64,000 nucleotides of DNA from Blastomonas natatoria (GCF_003201955.1 NZ_QJJM01000009.1:124001-188000); one strand, 5' to 3'. Shown: positions 20,093 to 30,409, counted from the first letter of the stretch. Numbers and translations are program-made. The notes: generated by a model not told the origin, from the letters alone.

Positions 20093-21273
20093 GCGGCGGC
20101 TCCTTCTTGAGCATGTTTGTGGTCGCGCTTGATCTTCTTGGCGAGCGACCATTTGTGCACTTCGGTCGGGCCGTCATAGATGCGGAAGGCGCGAATTTCG
20201 CGGAACACCTGCTCGACGATCGTGTCGCCGCTGACCCCAGTGCCGCCCATCACCTGCACGCAGCGATCGGCGACGCGCATCAGCGCCTCCGACACGGCGA
20301 CCTTGGTCATCGAGCTTTCGACCGTGCCAAGCTCGCCGGTGTCGAGCACGCCCGCGCACCAGGCGATCATCAGCTCGGCCTGCTTGAGGTCGATCAGGTT
20401 CTCGGCGAGCATGAAGCCGACGCCCTCATGATCGACCAGCGGCTTGCCGAAGGCATGTCGGCGGCAGGCATAGTTGCTGGCGATTTCATGCGCGCGGGTC
20501 GCCGCACCGAACCAGCGCATGCAGTGCGACAGGCGGGCAGGCGAGAGGCGCACCTGCGCATATTTGAAGCCCTCGCCGCTCTGGCCCAGCATCTGGTCAG
20601 CGGGCACGCGCAGGTTCTCGATCGCGATCACCGCATGGCCGCCGGGCATCGAGCTGTCGATGGTGTCGAGCACGCGCTCGATGCGGATGGCGGGATCGGG
20701 CAGATCGACGAGGAACATGCACGCGCCGTCGTCCGATTTCGCCATGACGATGCCGACCTTCGCGCCTTCCGCACCCGTGATGAACGCCTTGCGCCCGTTG
20801 ATCACCCAATGGTTGCCGTCGAGCTTCGCGGTGGTCTTCATCATTGACGGATCGGACCCCGCGCCGCCTTCTTCGGCCGGTTCGGTCATGAAAAAGGCCG
20901 AGCGCGATTCGCCGGAGACCAGCTGGTTCAGGAACCGCGCCTTCTGTTCGGGGCTCCCGACATTGCCGAGCAGATACATGTTGCCCTCGTCGGGCGCGGC
21001 GGTGTTGACGGCGACCGGGCCGAGCGGCGACAGGCCCGATTTCTGCAACACGATCGCGGTCTGCGCCTGGGTGAGGTGGCGGCCGTCGGGCAGGATATGC
21101 GGCGTCATCACGCCAGCTTCGCGGGCGAGCGCGCGCAGTTCCAGCACCAGCTCTTCCGACGGCCCATGCGCGCCGCAGCGCGGATCCCTTTCATACGGCG
21201 CGACAATATCGCGGACGAAGCGCTCGACCTTCTCGGCAATCGCATCGACTTCAGCGGCGGAAAGGTGGGACAT
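20089..21273 (-). CDS. Acyl-CoA dehydrogenase family protein
   Basis: A 394-residue flavoenzyme of the acyl-CoA dehydrogenase fold. The FAD/substrate block is FFMTEPAEEGGAGSDPSMMKTT, INGRKAFITGAEGAK follows, and the C-terminal flavin domain includes QVMGGTGVSGDTIVEQVFREIR, then IYDGPTEVHKWSLAKKI. The start at MSHLSAAEV (21273) was chosen over an in-frame ATG at 21300 because it matches the usual start of the helical domain. With the coupled SDR it probably handles a branched or unusual acyl-CoA. A 20-base palindrome lies 56 bases upstream. Confidence 0.92.
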   Translation of the reverse strand: MSHLSAAEVDAIAEKVERFVRDIVAPYERDPRCGAHGPSEELVLELRALAREAGVMTPHILPDGRHLTQAQTAIVLQKSGLSPLGPVAVNTAAPDEGNMYLLGNVGSPEQKARFLNQLVSGESRSAFFMTEPAEEGGAGSDPSMMKTTAKLDGNHWVINGRKAFITGAEGAKVGIVMAKSDDGACMFLVDLPDPAIRIERVLDTIDSSMPGGHAVIAIENLRVPADQMLGQSGEGFKYAQVRLSPARLSHCMRWFGAATRAHEIASNYACRRHAFGKPLVDHEGVGFMLAENLIDLKQAELMIAWCAGVLDTGELGTVESSMTKVAVSEALMRVADRCVQVMGGTGVSGDTIVEQVFREIRAFRIYDGPTEVHKWSLAKKIKRDHKHAQEGAAA

Positions 21274-21328
21274 AGGGGCGGACTCCCGGGTACGTGGCAT
21301 CTGTGTGGCTCGGGTATCAAAGCTGGAG

Positions 21329-21348
21329 CTTTAATCAACTGATTAAAG
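21329..21348. promoter_or_regulatory. Perfect inverted repeat upstream of the acyl-CoA dehydrogenase operon
   Basis: CTTTAATCA and TGATTAAAG flank a 2-base centre (AC), giving a 20-base dyad located 56 bases before the ACAD start. AT-rich symmetric sites of this kind upstream of fatty-acid genes are typical TetR-type operators; the regulator is not in the window. Confidence 0.5.
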
Positions 21349-21459
21349 TGCAGGGGGAGCACGTTCGAGATACCATGCGAAGCAACCAGTCTGATGAGAA
21401 CGACCGGTTCCGGGAAGACCCGCTCACATCGAGGACAAGGCGGGTTAGAACATTGCGGT

Positions 21460-21900
21460 CTAATATTCGGCGCAGAGGAAAAATTCGTCGCTATCTTCGA
21501 AACGCACTCGGCGGAACGAAATCATCCACTCGGTATGGCCACTCACGCCGACGGTTGTCAGCCGAAATGCCACAGAGCGGTCGAGCGTGACCGGGTGCTC
21601 CAGAAAGACAATATGGAAAGACTTGTCTTCTCGGACAAAGCTTTCGGCCAAGTCCCTGATGTGGCACCCCACATATGCCCTTAACCAGGCCGTTGCCCAA
21701 TCGGTATTGCGCAAAACGTAACGGCTAGTCTGAAACGGCAGCAACTTGTGGGCAAATTTTGCAGTCGCGATGAATCCATCAAGGTCTTCATCCGGCGGAA
21801 CCTGTTGGGGGTCATATCTCAGGACCTCTATCGCGGGGTGCCTAGCGATACGCCAGTTCGCAATATCTCTCATTCGGTAATTCACTCGGGTTTCATTCAT
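21460..21900 (-). CDS. Hypothetical protein
   Basis: A 146-residue soluble protein from the ATG at 21900 (MNETRVNYRMRDIANWRIAR); the ATG at 21915 is possible. It has no signal peptide or membrane helix. The central part (FIATAKFAHKLLPFQTSRYVL) looks helical and the end (VFLEHPVTLDRSVAFRLTT and the strand VSGHTEWMISFRRVRF) looks beta-rich. The region is less GC-rich than its neighbours, which may indicate acquired DNA. I do not recognise the family and no neighbour explains it. Confidence 0.55.
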   Translation of the reverse strand: MNETRVNYRMRDIANWRIARHPAIEVLRYDPQQVPPDEDLDGFIATAKFAHKLLPFQTSRYVLRNTDWATAWLRAYVGCHIRDLAESFVREDKSFHIVFLEHPVTLDRSVAFRLTTVGVSGHTEWMISFRRVRFEDSDEFFLCAEY

Positions 21901-21913
21901 CGAACTCACCAAC

Positions 21914-21949
21914 AAAAAACCCCGCCGCGCCGAAGCGCAGGCGGGGTTT
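21914..21949 (-). terminator. Rho-independent terminator after the cold-shock-domain gene
   Basis: On the minus strand AAACCCCGCC pairs with GGCGGGGTTT around a 13-base loop that itself can pair (GCGCTTCGGCGC), followed by a run of six Ts. It lies about 40 bases beyond the stop at 21990. Confidence 0.85.
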
Positions 21950-21989
21950 CATGTCTCTTATCCCGGCCCTTGCAGGCTCGGAAAACCGA

Positions 21990-22760
<771 letters not shown>

Positions 22761-23236
22761 GCCGAACTATTCACTTTCAATGTCGTCCTGGATCACTTGC
22801 TCAAGAACAGGGCGGACGTGAACCCCATCGCTCAACTTCAGGCCGGTAATTGCGCCGATCCGGCATCATGCCAGCGGTCACGCATACCGCACAAAACTTA
22901 ACACACCCCAACACAAGTCAATGAAAGCAGCCGGTTTTTCGACGCAGCCGACAGCCTTAACGGACCAGAAACCTGTGGAAGAACGCATTTCAAGGCTTGC
23001 GCATCATTTTGCGCCCGCCAAAGGCGCGTACTTCCATGTGATTCTCTTAACCCAAATTCCGGGGCTTGGCGAACGATAAATGGCGGATCGCTTGGCTTTG
23101 GCGCACGCCTGACGCGCTTGGGCCACACTGGCTGAAAGGCAGGGCCCGCCCCGGGGACCGCGACCTGCCGCAAAATCGACCTCGCGCGCCGTCGGCAGGC
23201 CTTGCCAGACCCCGATGGCTGCGGCAATTGGGGGCG
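22761..23236. other. Gene-free intergenic region between the divergent cold-shock-domain and terC genes
   Basis: About 475 bases with no convincing gene. The part next to the cold-shock gene is AT-richer (AAAACTTAACACACCCC) and probably contains its promoter and a long 5' leader, as is common for cold-shock genes. No repeat or RNA gene was recognised. Confidence 0.5.
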
Positions 23237-24052
23237 ATGGACAGCATCATCCCGCTCTTGAGCGATCCCGCAGCCTGGGCAGCACTCGTCACGCTCGTGA
23301 TTCTGGAAGTCGTGCTCGGCATCGACAACCTGATCTTCATCTCCATCCTGTCGAACAAGCTGCCGGCACATCAGCAACAGACCGCGCGCCGTGTCGGCAT
23401 CGGCCTGGCGCTCGTGATGCGGCTTGCCCTGCTGTCGATGATTGCCTTCATCGTGTCGCTGACCACTCCGGTCTTCGATCTCGGCATCACCGGCGCGCCG
23501 GGGCAGAATGGCGAGCCGACATTCGAAACCCAATTCTCCTGGCGCGATCTGATCCTGATCGCCGGTGGCCTTTTCCTGGTCTGGAAGGCGACGAAGGAAA
23601 TCCATCATAGTGTCGATGACGAACCTTCGGGCGAGGCGCTCGACAAGAAGGGCAAGGCCGCGATCGGTTTCGGCGCGGCGATCGTGCAGATCATCGCGCT
23701 CGACATGGTCTTTTCGATCGACTCGATCCTGACCGCAGTCGGGATGACTGACGAGGTGCCGATCATGATGGCGGCCGTGATCATCACCGTGGGCGTGATG
23801 CTGGTTGCCGCCGATCCGCTGGCCAATTTCATCAACCGCAACCCCACGGTGGTGATGCTGGCTCTGGGCTTCCTGCTGATGATCGGCGCGGTACTGATTG
23901 CCGACGGCTTCGGCGTGCATGTGCCCAAGGGTTATATCTATGCCGCCATGGCATTTTCTGCGATGGTGGAAACCTTGAACATCTGGGCCCGGAACGGCCG
24001 GGAAAAGCGGCGCGTCGCATCGCCGAGCAACACCAACGGCGAGACAGCATGA
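23237..24052 (+). CDS. TerC family integral membrane protein
   Basis: A 271-residue protein with seven or so membrane helices. It has the TerC signature blocks [21 protein letters not shown] near residue 25 and [19 protein letters not shown] near 155, whose acidic residues within helices are the family's proposed metal-binding sites. TerC relatives export manganese or act in metal insertion at the membrane. The start is at 23237 (GGGGCG leader); the longer in-frame reading is rejected because its first 57 residues look like translated leader. It is coupled to the RNase D gene by ATGA overlap. Confidence 0.9.
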   Translation: MDSIIPLLSDPAAWAALVTLVILEVVLGIDNLIFISILSNKLPAHQQQTARRVGIGLALVMRLALLSMIAFIVSLTTPVFDLGITGAPGQNGEPTFETQFSWRDLILIAGGLFLVWKATKEIHHSVDDEPSGEALDKKGKAAIGFGAAIVQIIALDMVFSIDSILTAVGMTDEVPIMMAAVIITVGVMLVAADPLANFINRNPTVVMLALGFLLMIGAVLIADGFGVHVPKGYIYAAMAFSAMVETLNIWARNGREKRRVASPSNTNGETA

Positions 24053-24666
24053 GCGTTTATTTTCACGAGGAAGACCTGCCGGCAGACGTTCTGGCTCCGG
24101 GGCCGGTGGCGGTCGACACCGAAACCATGGGGCTCATCACCCCGCGCGACCGCCTGTGCCTGGTGCAGATTTCGGACGGGCGCGGTGACGAGCATCTGGT
24201 GCGCTTCATGCCCGGCAGCGATTATGCCGCGCCCAATCTGCGCGCCGTGCTGGCCGATCCCGAGCGCTTGAAGCTCTATCATTTCGCGCGGTTCGACCTC
24301 GCTGCGATCAAGCACTATCTGGGGGTGATGGCAGCGCCCGTGTTCTGCACCAAGATCGCCTCGCGCCTGATCCGCACCTATACCGACCGGCATGGCCTCA
24401 AGGAACTGGTCCGCGAGGTGTTGGGCAAGGAATTGAGCAAGGTGCAGCAGTCGAGCGACTGGGGCGCACCCGAGATCAACGATGCCCAGCGCGATTATGC
24501 GGCCAGCGACGTGCGCTTCCTGCATGCATTGCACAAGGCGATGGATGCGCGGCTGGTGCGCGAAGGGCGGCGCGAACTGGCGCAGGCCTGTTTCGATTTC
24601 CTTCCCGCGCGCGCAGAGCTCGACCTCGCCGGCTGGCCGGAAATTGATATTTTTGCGCACGCCTAA
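24049..24666 (+). CDS. rnd: Ribonuclease D (3'-5' exonuclease)
   Basis: A 205-residue DEDDy exonuclease that trims tRNA and other structured RNAs. The catalytic residues appear as VDTET (D23, E25), FARFDL with the second aspartate, and [10 protein letters not shown] with the terminal tyrosine and aspartate. Unlike E. coli RNase D it lacks the two HRDC domains; the single-domain form is usual in alphaproteobacteria. Its start overlaps the terC stop by four bases. Confidence 0.9.
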   Translation: MSVYFHEEDLPADVLAPGPVAVDTETMGLITPRDRLCLVQISDGRGDEHLVRFMPGSDYAAPNLRAVLADPERLKLYHFARFDLAAIKHYLGVMAAPVFCTKIASRLIRTYTDRHGLKELVREVLGKELSKVQQSSDWGAPEINDAQRDYAASDVRFLHALHKAMDARLVREGRRELAQACFDFLPARAELDLAGWPEIDIFAHA

Positions 24667-24734
24667 TATATCGCGCCCCTTGAAGGACGTTCGTTCATCG
24701 CGCGTTCGCACATAACAGGCTTGAACAGCGATCG

Positions 24735-25373
24735 ATGACCCAGCGTGCCGACCAGATGCGAAATCGCCGCCAGCTGTTTGCCGCGCCCGGCAGCAGCCAT
24801 GACCGGCTGGTGCGCTTTCTGGGCATGTTCCTGCCAGCCGGCATCGGTGTGCTCGTCGCCTTTCTCGCGCTCGCCCCGCTGCTGCGCAATACCGAGGTCA
24901 GCTTCCTGCTCGACAAGAACCAGGTCGAGATCGCGCGCGAGCGCATGCGGGTGACGCAGGCGCTGTATCGCGGTCAGGACAGCGAGGGGCGCCCCTTCTC
25001 GCTTGAGGCAGGCTCTGCCGTGCAGAAGAGCTCGCGCAATCCCGTGGTCGAGATGAACGATCTGGCCGCACGCATCCTCCTCAAGGACGGTCCGGGCGTG
25101 CTCGAGGCGGGGCGCGGCAACTACAACATGGATACCGAACAGGTTTCGATCGTGGGGCCGGTGCAGTTCAGCAGCGCCAATGGCTATCGCATGGTAACGC
25201 GCGACGTGGACATCGATCTGCCCAAGCGCAGCATGGTCAGCCGCGGCGAGGTAACCGGACGGCTGCCGACTGGCACTTTCCGCGCCGACCGGCTAAGGGC
25301 CGACCTTGCCGCGCGGACCGTGACCCTGGAAGGGCGCGCGCGGTTGCGCATGACCCAGGGCGGAATGCCATGA
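24735..25373 (+). CDS. lptC: LPS export ABC transporter periplasmic protein LptC
   Basis: A 212-residue protein with one N-terminal membrane anchor (LPAGIGVLVAFLALAPLL) and a beta-jellyroll periplasmic domain. It relays lipopolysaccharide from the LptB2FG transporter to LptA. The order lptC-lptA-lptB-rpoN, with ATGA overlap to lptA, is the standard alphaproteobacterial arrangement and supports the call. Confidence 0.88.
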   Translation: MTQRADQMRNRRQLFAAPGSSHDRLVRFLGMFLPAGIGVLVAFLALAPLLRNTEVSFLLDKNQVEIARERMRVTQALYRGQDSEGRPFSLEAGSAVQKSSRNPVVEMNDLAARILLKDGPGVLEAGRGNYNMDTEQVSIVGPVQFSSANGYRMVTRDVDIDLPKRSMVSRGEVTGRLPTGTFRADRLRADLAARTVTLEGRARLRMTQGGMP

Positions 25374-25969
25374 CGGGTTGCAGGAAGACAGGATACAAGA
25401 TGCGGTTTTCAGGCAGGATTTTGGGGCATGCGCGGCGCGTTGTTCTGGTTGTGCTCGCGGGCGGAGCGATGCTGGCCGGACCGATGATCGCACCGGCCGG
25501 CGTCAGCGCGCAGTCGCTGATGAACCATAACAGCAATGCACCGGTCGATTATGCTGCCGACCGGATCGAGCTGCAGGATCGTGCCAACAGGGTGCTGCTT
25601 TCCGGCAATGTCGACATCACCCAGGCGGGCCTCCGCCTGCAGGCAGCGCGGATGACCGTGGCCTATCGCAATGCGGGCGGCATCGAGATCGAGCGGATCG
25701 ATGCCAATGGCGGCGTGGTCGTCACCAAGGGCGAAGAACGCGCCAGCGGCAATGTCGGCATCTATGATTTCAACCGGCGCATCATCACGCTGATCGGCAA
25801 TGTCGCGCTGCGCCAGGGCGGCAACACGCTAAACGGTGGGCGTATGGTGATCGACCTGACCACGGGGCGCTCCACCGTCGACGGTCGCTCTGCCGGCGGC
25901 GCGCCTGGCCAGACCGGCAGTGCGGGCGGGCGCGTTTCGGGCACGTTCTCGGTGCCCAAGCGGGATTGA
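25370..25969 (+). CDS. lptA: LPS transport protein LptA (OstA-like)
   Basis: A 199-residue periplasmic protein. It has a signal peptide (VVLVVLAGGAMLAGPMIAPA) and the OstA-like jellyroll: VDYAADRIELQDRANRVLLSGNVDITQ followed by LRLQAARMTVAY and ITLIGNVALRQGGNTLNGGRM, the consecutive strands that form a hydrophobic groove for lipid A. The start overlaps lptC by four bases; the in-frame ATG at 25400 (MRFSGRILG) is an equally good start. Confidence 0.9.
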   Translation: MTGCRKTGYKMRFSGRILGHARRVVLVVLAGGAMLAGPMIAPAGVSAQSLMNHNSNAPVDYAADRIELQDRANRVLLSGNVDITQAGLRLQAARMTVAYRNAGGIEIERIDANGGVVVTKGEERASGNVGIYDFNRRIITLIGNVALRQGGNTLNGGRMVIDLTTGRSTVDGRSAGGAPGQTGSAGGRVSGTFSVPKRD

Positions 25970-25993
25970 TCTGCGCGAGAGCGAGCACTTCAG

Positions 25994-26086
25994 CCGTCAC
26001 CCTGAACTTGTTTCAGGGTCCATTTCTCCCCACGCGGCATCGGTTCGTCGGGCGCAATGGGTCCTGAAACAAGTTCAGTATGACGG
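25994..26086. repeat. Large intergenic inverted repeat (sphingomonad REP-like element)
   Basis: Left arm 25994-26024 (begins CCGTCACCCTGAACTTGTTT) and right arm 26056-26086 (ends AACAAGTTCAGTATGACGG) are near-complementary over about 31 bases with an unpaired centre of about 30. I recall repeats of this kind as frequent in sphingomonad intergenic regions. It separates lptA from lptB and may act as a hairpin in the transcript. Confidence 0.8.
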
Positions 26087-26228
26087 GAGTGGTACAGCTT
26101 GACCCTTCCATGCACAAATCCTGCCATTTGCTGAATATCGCCGGTTTTCATCGCCTTGTTCCATGCTATGGGAAAGGCAAGGCAGAAGCGGCGGCGCGGG
26201 TCGCGGGCTTGGTTTGCAGGAAGTCAGA

Positions 26229-27011
26229 ATGAACGATGTCGCCCCCCAGGGCCTGCTCAGCGGTACCGCAGTCGATCCGGCGACGTCGCGCGATGGCCTG
26301 AACGTCGTCTCGATCGCCAAGAGCTATGACAAGAAGGTCGTGCTCTCGGACGTGTCGCTGCAGGTCGCCAAGGGCGAGGTTCTCGGCCTGCTTGGCCCCA
26401 ATGGCGCTGGCAAGACCACCTGCTTCTATTCGATCATGGGGCTGGTAAAGCCCAATTCGGGCCGCATCATGCTCGATGGCGTCGATATCACCCAGCTGCC
26501 CATGTACCGCCGCGCGATCCTGGGTCTGGGCTATCTGCCGCAGGAAACCTCGATCTTTCGCGGCATGACGGTCGAACAGAATATCAGCGCGGTGCTCGAA
26601 CTGGTCGAGCCGGTCGTCGAGGCGCGCGCCGAACGGCTCGAGACGCTGCTCGACGAATTCGGTCTCACCCGGCTGCGGTCCTCGCCCGCGATGGCGCTGT
26701 CGGGTGGCGAGCGTCGCCGTTGTGAAATTGCGCGCGCACTGGCGGCAAGCCCCTCGATCATCCTGCTAGACGAGCCGTTTGCCGGGATTGACCCCTTGTC
26801 GATCGCCGATATTCGTGACCTCATCAAGCAGCTCAAGTCGCGCGGCATCGGCGTGCTGATTACCGATCACAATGTCCGCGAGACGCTCGACATCGTCGAC
26901 CGCGCCTGCATCATCTATGATGGCAAGGTGCTGTTCGCCGGTACACCCGAGGCTTTGGTGGCCGACGAGAATGTCCGCCGCCTGTATCTGGGCGAAGGCT
27001 TCGCGCTGTAA
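26229..27011 (+). CDS. lptB: LPS export ABC transporter ATP-binding protein LptB
   Basis: A 260-residue ATPase with Walker A LGPNGAGKTT (55-64), signature LSGGERRR and Walker B IILLDEPFAGIDP followed by ITDHNVRE, the usual LptB blocks. It powers LPS extraction through LptFG. The start MNDVAPQG (26229) was preferred over an in-frame ATG at 26163 because the upstream frame lies in a repeat-rich leader. It is separated from lptA by an intergenic inverted repeat and followed by rpoN after 30 bases. Confidence 0.95.
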   Translation: MNDVAPQGLLSGTAVDPATSRDGLNVVSIAKSYDKKVVLSDVSLQVAKGEVLGLLGPNGAGKTTCFYSIMGLVKPNSGRIMLDGVDITQLPMYRRAILGLGYLPQETSIFRGMTVEQNISAVLELVEPVVEARAERLETLLDEFGLTRLRSSPAMALSGGERRRCEIARALAASPSIILLDEPFAGIDPLSIADIRDLIKQLKSRGIGVLITDHNVRETLDIVDRACIIYDGKVLFAGTPEALVADENVRRLYLGEGFAL

Positions 27012-27041
27012 TGGCACGCCGGGGGGCAAGGGGCTGATCCG

Positions 27042-28589
27042 ATGGCTTTGGGGCCACGCCTTGACCTGAGGCAGAGCCAGTCGCTGGTGATGACGCCGCA
27101 GCTGCAGCAGGCGATCCGTCTGCTCGCGCTGTCGAATATCGAGATCGAGGCATTCATCGGCGAGGAGCTGGAGCGCAATCCGCTGCTCGAACTGGGCGGC
27201 GAAGACGGTGGCGGCGATATCCAGCTGGGCGGGGTCGATGCGGTGTTCGATGCGCCCGCCGCGCCGCTATCCGATGGCGAACCGGTGGGCAGCGACGAGC
27301 TGATCGGCGCCGGGATGGGCGAGATCGACCGCCCGCTCGACATCGACCTCAACGGCGAGGTGTTCCACCACGACAGCGTCAGCGACTGTCCCGAGCGCGC
27401 AGCGGGCGAGGGCGCAGCCGGGCTGGATGGGGCGCTGTCGCTCAACGACATCGCCACCGGTGGCGGTGCGGACAGCGATGGCTGGGAAGATTCGCTCGAA
27501 TATGATCTGTCGCTGCGTGAACATCTGCATGCCCAGGCGGGGATCGTGCTATCGGGCGTGCAGCTGTTCATCGGGCGGCATCTGATCGAGCTGATCGACG
27601 AGAACGGCTATCTGCGTGGCGATCTGCTGCAGGTCTCGCACCAGCTGGGCGTGCCGCTCGTCGAGGTGGAGGCCGCGCTGGCGGCGGTGCAGACGCTCGA
27701 GCCCACCGGCGTCGGTGCCCGCGATCTTGCCGAATGCCTCGCGCTGCAGGCGAAGGAGGCGGACCGCTACGATCCGTGCATGGCGCGGCTGATCGACAAT
27801 CTGGAACTGCTGGCGCGCGGCGCGCTGCCGCAGCTCAAGCGCCTGTGCCGGGTCGATGACGAGGATCTGGCCGACATGATCGCCGAGCTGCGCCAATATG
27901 ATCCCAAGCCCGGCAGCCGCTTCGGTGGATCGAGCATCGAGGCGGTGGTGCCCGACCTGTTCGTGCTCGAGCGCGAAGGCAAATGGATGATCGAGATCAA
28001 CAGCGCCACGTTGCCGCGGCTGCTGGTCAACCGCTCCTATGCGGTGTCGCTCACCGGCGGGCGGCACGATGCCAAGTCCAAGGCGTGGCTTGGCGAATGC
28101 CTGGCCGAGGCCAACTGGCTGGTGAAAGCGCTCGACCAGCGCCAGCGCACGATCATCAAGGTGGCGAGCGAGATCGTGAAGCAGCAGGAAGGCTTTTTCC
28201 GCAACGGCGTCACGCATTTGCGCCCGCTGACGCTGCGCAGCGTGGCCGACGCGATCGAAATGCACGAATCGACCGTCAGCCGCGTCACCAGCCACAAATA
28301 TCTGAGCTGCGCGCGCGGGCTGTTCGAGCTCAAATATTTCTTCACCAGCGCGATCCAGGCGACCGATGGCGGCGACGCCGTCTCCGCCTCTGCGGTCAAG
28401 AGCCATATCAAGGCGCTGATCGACGAGGAGGATGCGAAGAACATCCTGTCCGACGATCAGCTGGTCGACATGCTCAAGGAACGCGGTTTCGACATCGCGC
28501 GGCGCACGGTCGCCAAATATCGCGAGGCTTTGGGGCTCGGCTCCTCGGTCCAGCGCCGCCGCCAGAAGAAGCTGCAGGGCGCGCGGTGA
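27042..28589 (+). CDS. rpoN: RNA polymerase sigma-54 factor RpoN
   Basis: A 515-residue sigma-54 protein. Region I is visible at the start (QSLVMTPQLQQAIRLLALSN) with EELERNPLLEL, an acidic linker follows, and the core-binding and DNA-binding parts end in the RpoN box ARRTVAKYRE at about 486-495. It needs AAA+ activators to open promoters. Placed after lptB as in most alphaproteobacteria; the ribosome hibernation gene hpf that often follows is not present. Confidence 0.96.
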   Translation: MALGPRLDLRQSQSLVMTPQLQQAIRLLALSNIEIEAFIGEELERNPLLELGGEDGGGDIQLGGVDAVFDAPAAPLSDGEPVGSDELIGAGMGEIDRPLDIDLNGEVFHHDSVSDCPERAAGEGAAGLDGALSLNDIATGGGADSDGWEDSLEYDLSLREHLHAQAGIVLSGVQLFIGRHLIELIDENGYLRGDLLQVSHQLGVPLVEVEAALAAVQTLEPTGVGARDLAECLALQAKEADRYDPCMARLIDNLELLARGALPQLKRLCRVDDEDLADMIAELRQYDPKPGSRFGGSSIEAVVPDLFVLEREGKWMIEINSATLPRLLVNRSYAVSLTGGRHDAKSKAWLGECLAEANWLVKALDQRQRTIIKVASEIVKQQEGFFRNGVTHLRPLTLRSVADAIEMHESTVSRVTSHKYLSCARGLFELKYFFTSAIQATDGGDAVSASAVKSHIKALIDEEDAKNILSDDQLVDMLKERGFDIARRTVAKYREALGLGSSVQRRRQKKLQGAR

Positions 28590-28626
28590 TCGATCGCCCC
28601 CTGCCGCAAGCGGCGGGGGCTCCGGA

Positions 28627-29244
28627 TCACTGCAGCGTCACGCGCGGGTCGTCGCTGTCGCGCCGGCCGAAGAACTGCATCAGCTGCACCAGCAGATCGG
28701 CACGCACCTTCAGCCCTTCGGCTTCCAGCAGCGCCTGCTTGGCCGCCGCATCGAACGGGGCGATCTGCGCGATACCGTTGACCAGCGAGCGATCATCCAG
28801 CCGCGCCACCGAATCCCAGTCGACGCTATAGCCCTGCGCATTGGCAAAGCGCTGCGATTCGCGTTCCAGGCTGGCGCGCTCGACGCTGGACAGCGCCTGG
28901 TCGATCTCGTTCTCCTCGATCAGCTCGGCCTCGATCTGGCGGAAGGGCGTGGTGACATCCAGTTCGCGCAGCACGCGGAACCGGGCAAAGCCTTCGAGCA
29001 CGAGATTGTACCGGCCATCCTCGAGCGCCTCGACATCGACGATGCGGCCGACACAGCCCATGTCGAACAGCGGGGGCGGCTCGCCGCCCCCACGCGGCTG
29101 GATCATGCCGATCTGCCGGTCGCGTGCCATCGCGTCGCTGACCAGCGCGCGGTAGCGCGGCTCGAAGATATGCAGCGGCACCTGCAGTCCGGGGAACAGG
29201 ATGACCCCGGTCAGCGGAAAGATCGATATGCGCTGGGCTACCAT
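28627..29244 (-). CDS. LON peptidase substrate-binding domain-containing protein
   Basis: A 205-residue protein starting MVAQRISIFPLTGVILFPGL, with the N-terminal Lon domain features (VPLHIFEPRYRALVSDAMAR and then GRIVDVEALEDGRYNLVLEG). It lacks the ATPase and protease parts, so it is one of the stand-alone Lon-N proteins, whose function is unclear but is presumed to bind peptides or unfolded proteins. It lies 14 bases downstream of the thioredoxin-TPR gene on the same strand; the pair is usual in this group. Confidence 0.9.
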   Translation of the reverse strand: MVAQRISIFPLTGVILFPGLQVPLHIFEPRYRALVSDAMARDRQIGMIQPRGGGEPPPLFDMGCVGRIVDVEALEDGRYNLVLEGFARFRVLRELDVTTPFRQIEAELIEENEIDQALSSVERASLERESQRFANAQGYSVDWDSVARLDDRSLVNGIAQIAPFDAAAKQALLEAEGLKVRADLLVQLMQFFGRRDSDDPRVTLQ

Positions 29245-29258
29245 TGCGGCTATCGTCC

Positions 29259-30218
29259 TCAGCCGAACAGCGCGGCGGAAAGCTTGCGCCGCGTGGCCGA
29301 GACCCAGGGGTCCTCGAGGCCCACCGCTTCGAAGATCTGCAACAGCCGCGCGCGGGCCGCGCCCTCGTTCCAGTCCTTGTCGGCGCGCACGATGGCAAGC
29401 AGATGATCGGCCGCCTCGTCGCGCGAGCCGGCAGCGAACAACGCGACGGCGAGCTCGAACCGCGCGGCATGATCGTCGGCATTCGCCTCGACCGCAGCGC
29501 GCAGCCCTGCAATCTCGCTGTCGTCGGCCTTGTCGGCGACCAGCGCCAGAGCCGACCTGGCGCGCTCCAGCAGCGGATCGGACGCGATTTCGGGCGGCAG
29601 GTCGTCGAGCAGCGCCTGTGCTTCTGCGGTCTTGCCCGCCGCAGTGAGCGAGCGAACCAGCCCGGCAATGGCTGCCACGCTATCGGGCACCATATCCAGA
29701 ATCTGCGCAAAAATGCCTGCAGCGCGCTCGCCATCGCCTTCGGCCAGCACCTCCTCGCCCATGTCGAGCAGCGGCGCGATATCCGGGCCCTGCGGCGCGC
29801 CATCGCCTGCCTGGATCGGCAGCTTGTCGAGCAGCTGGTCGATGATGCCCGCAAGCTGCGATTCGGTCCGTGCGTTGGTCAGGTTGGCGACCGGCTGGCC
29901 CTGGAACATCGCATAGACGGTGGGGATCGACTGGATCTGGAACTGCGAGGCGATGAAACGTTCCTCGTCGACATTGACCTTGACCAGCACCACGCCACGG
30001 TCGGCATATTGGTCGGCGATCTTCTCGAGCACCGGGGTCAGCGCCTTGCACGGGCCGCACCATTCGGCCCAGAAATCGAGAATGACCAGCTTGGTCATCG
30101 ACGGCTCGACCACATTCTTGCGGAATGCCTCGACCGCCTTGTGCTCCTCGGTCGTCAAACCCATGCTTGCCAAATCAAATGCTCCTGCTGCCTGGCGCGC
30201 CTGCCCTTGTTTCGGCAT
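29259..30218 (-). CDS. Thioredoxin domain / TPR protein (CnoX-like)
   Basis: A 319-residue protein. A thioredoxin domain with redox motif WAEWCGPCK (cysteines 54 and 57) occupies the first 140 residues. The remainder is helical tetratricopeptide-like (GEEVLAEGDGERAAGIFAQI, then ALFAAGSRDEAADHLLAIV). This architecture matches CnoX/YbbN, which holds unfolded or oxidised proteins for GroEL or DnaK. The ATG at 30218 is used; the in-frame ATG at 30164 is possible. The Lon-N protein downstream fits a protein-quality role. Confidence 0.88.
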   Translation of the reverse strand: MPKQGQARQAAGAFDLASMGLTTEEHKAVEAFRKNVVEPSMTKLVILDFWAEWCGPCKALTPVLEKIADQYADRGVVLVKVNVDEERFIASQFQIQSIPTVYAMFQGQPVANLTNARTESQLAGIIDQLLDKLPIQAGDGAPQGPDIAPLLDMGEEVLAEGDGERAAGIFAQILDMVPDSVAAIAGLVRSLTAAGKTAEAQALLDDLPPEIASDPLLERARSALALVADKADDSEIAGLRAAVEANADDHAARFELAVALFAAGSRDEAADHLLAIVRADKDWNEGAARARLLQIFEAVGLEDPWVSATRRKLSAALFG

Positions 30219-30409
30219 GGCCCTGGGGAGGTCGCTCCTCCCGTGTTGCGCGCGCCCTTATCCGAAACCCCAAGATGGTGCGCAAGCGGCTTATGCCAAG
30301 CCCCGCAAAAGGAATCGTCGCGAATCGAAAATAGGGGCTTGCCGGACCAGAAAGCCGCTGCTAATTGCGCGCCTCACCCGCTGGACCGACACACCGGACC
30401 AGCCGCCGA

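Noticed and set aside
22898-23920. 340-codon minus-strand ORF
   Set aside because: Antisense to terC, with the His/Gln-rich sequence typical of shadows.
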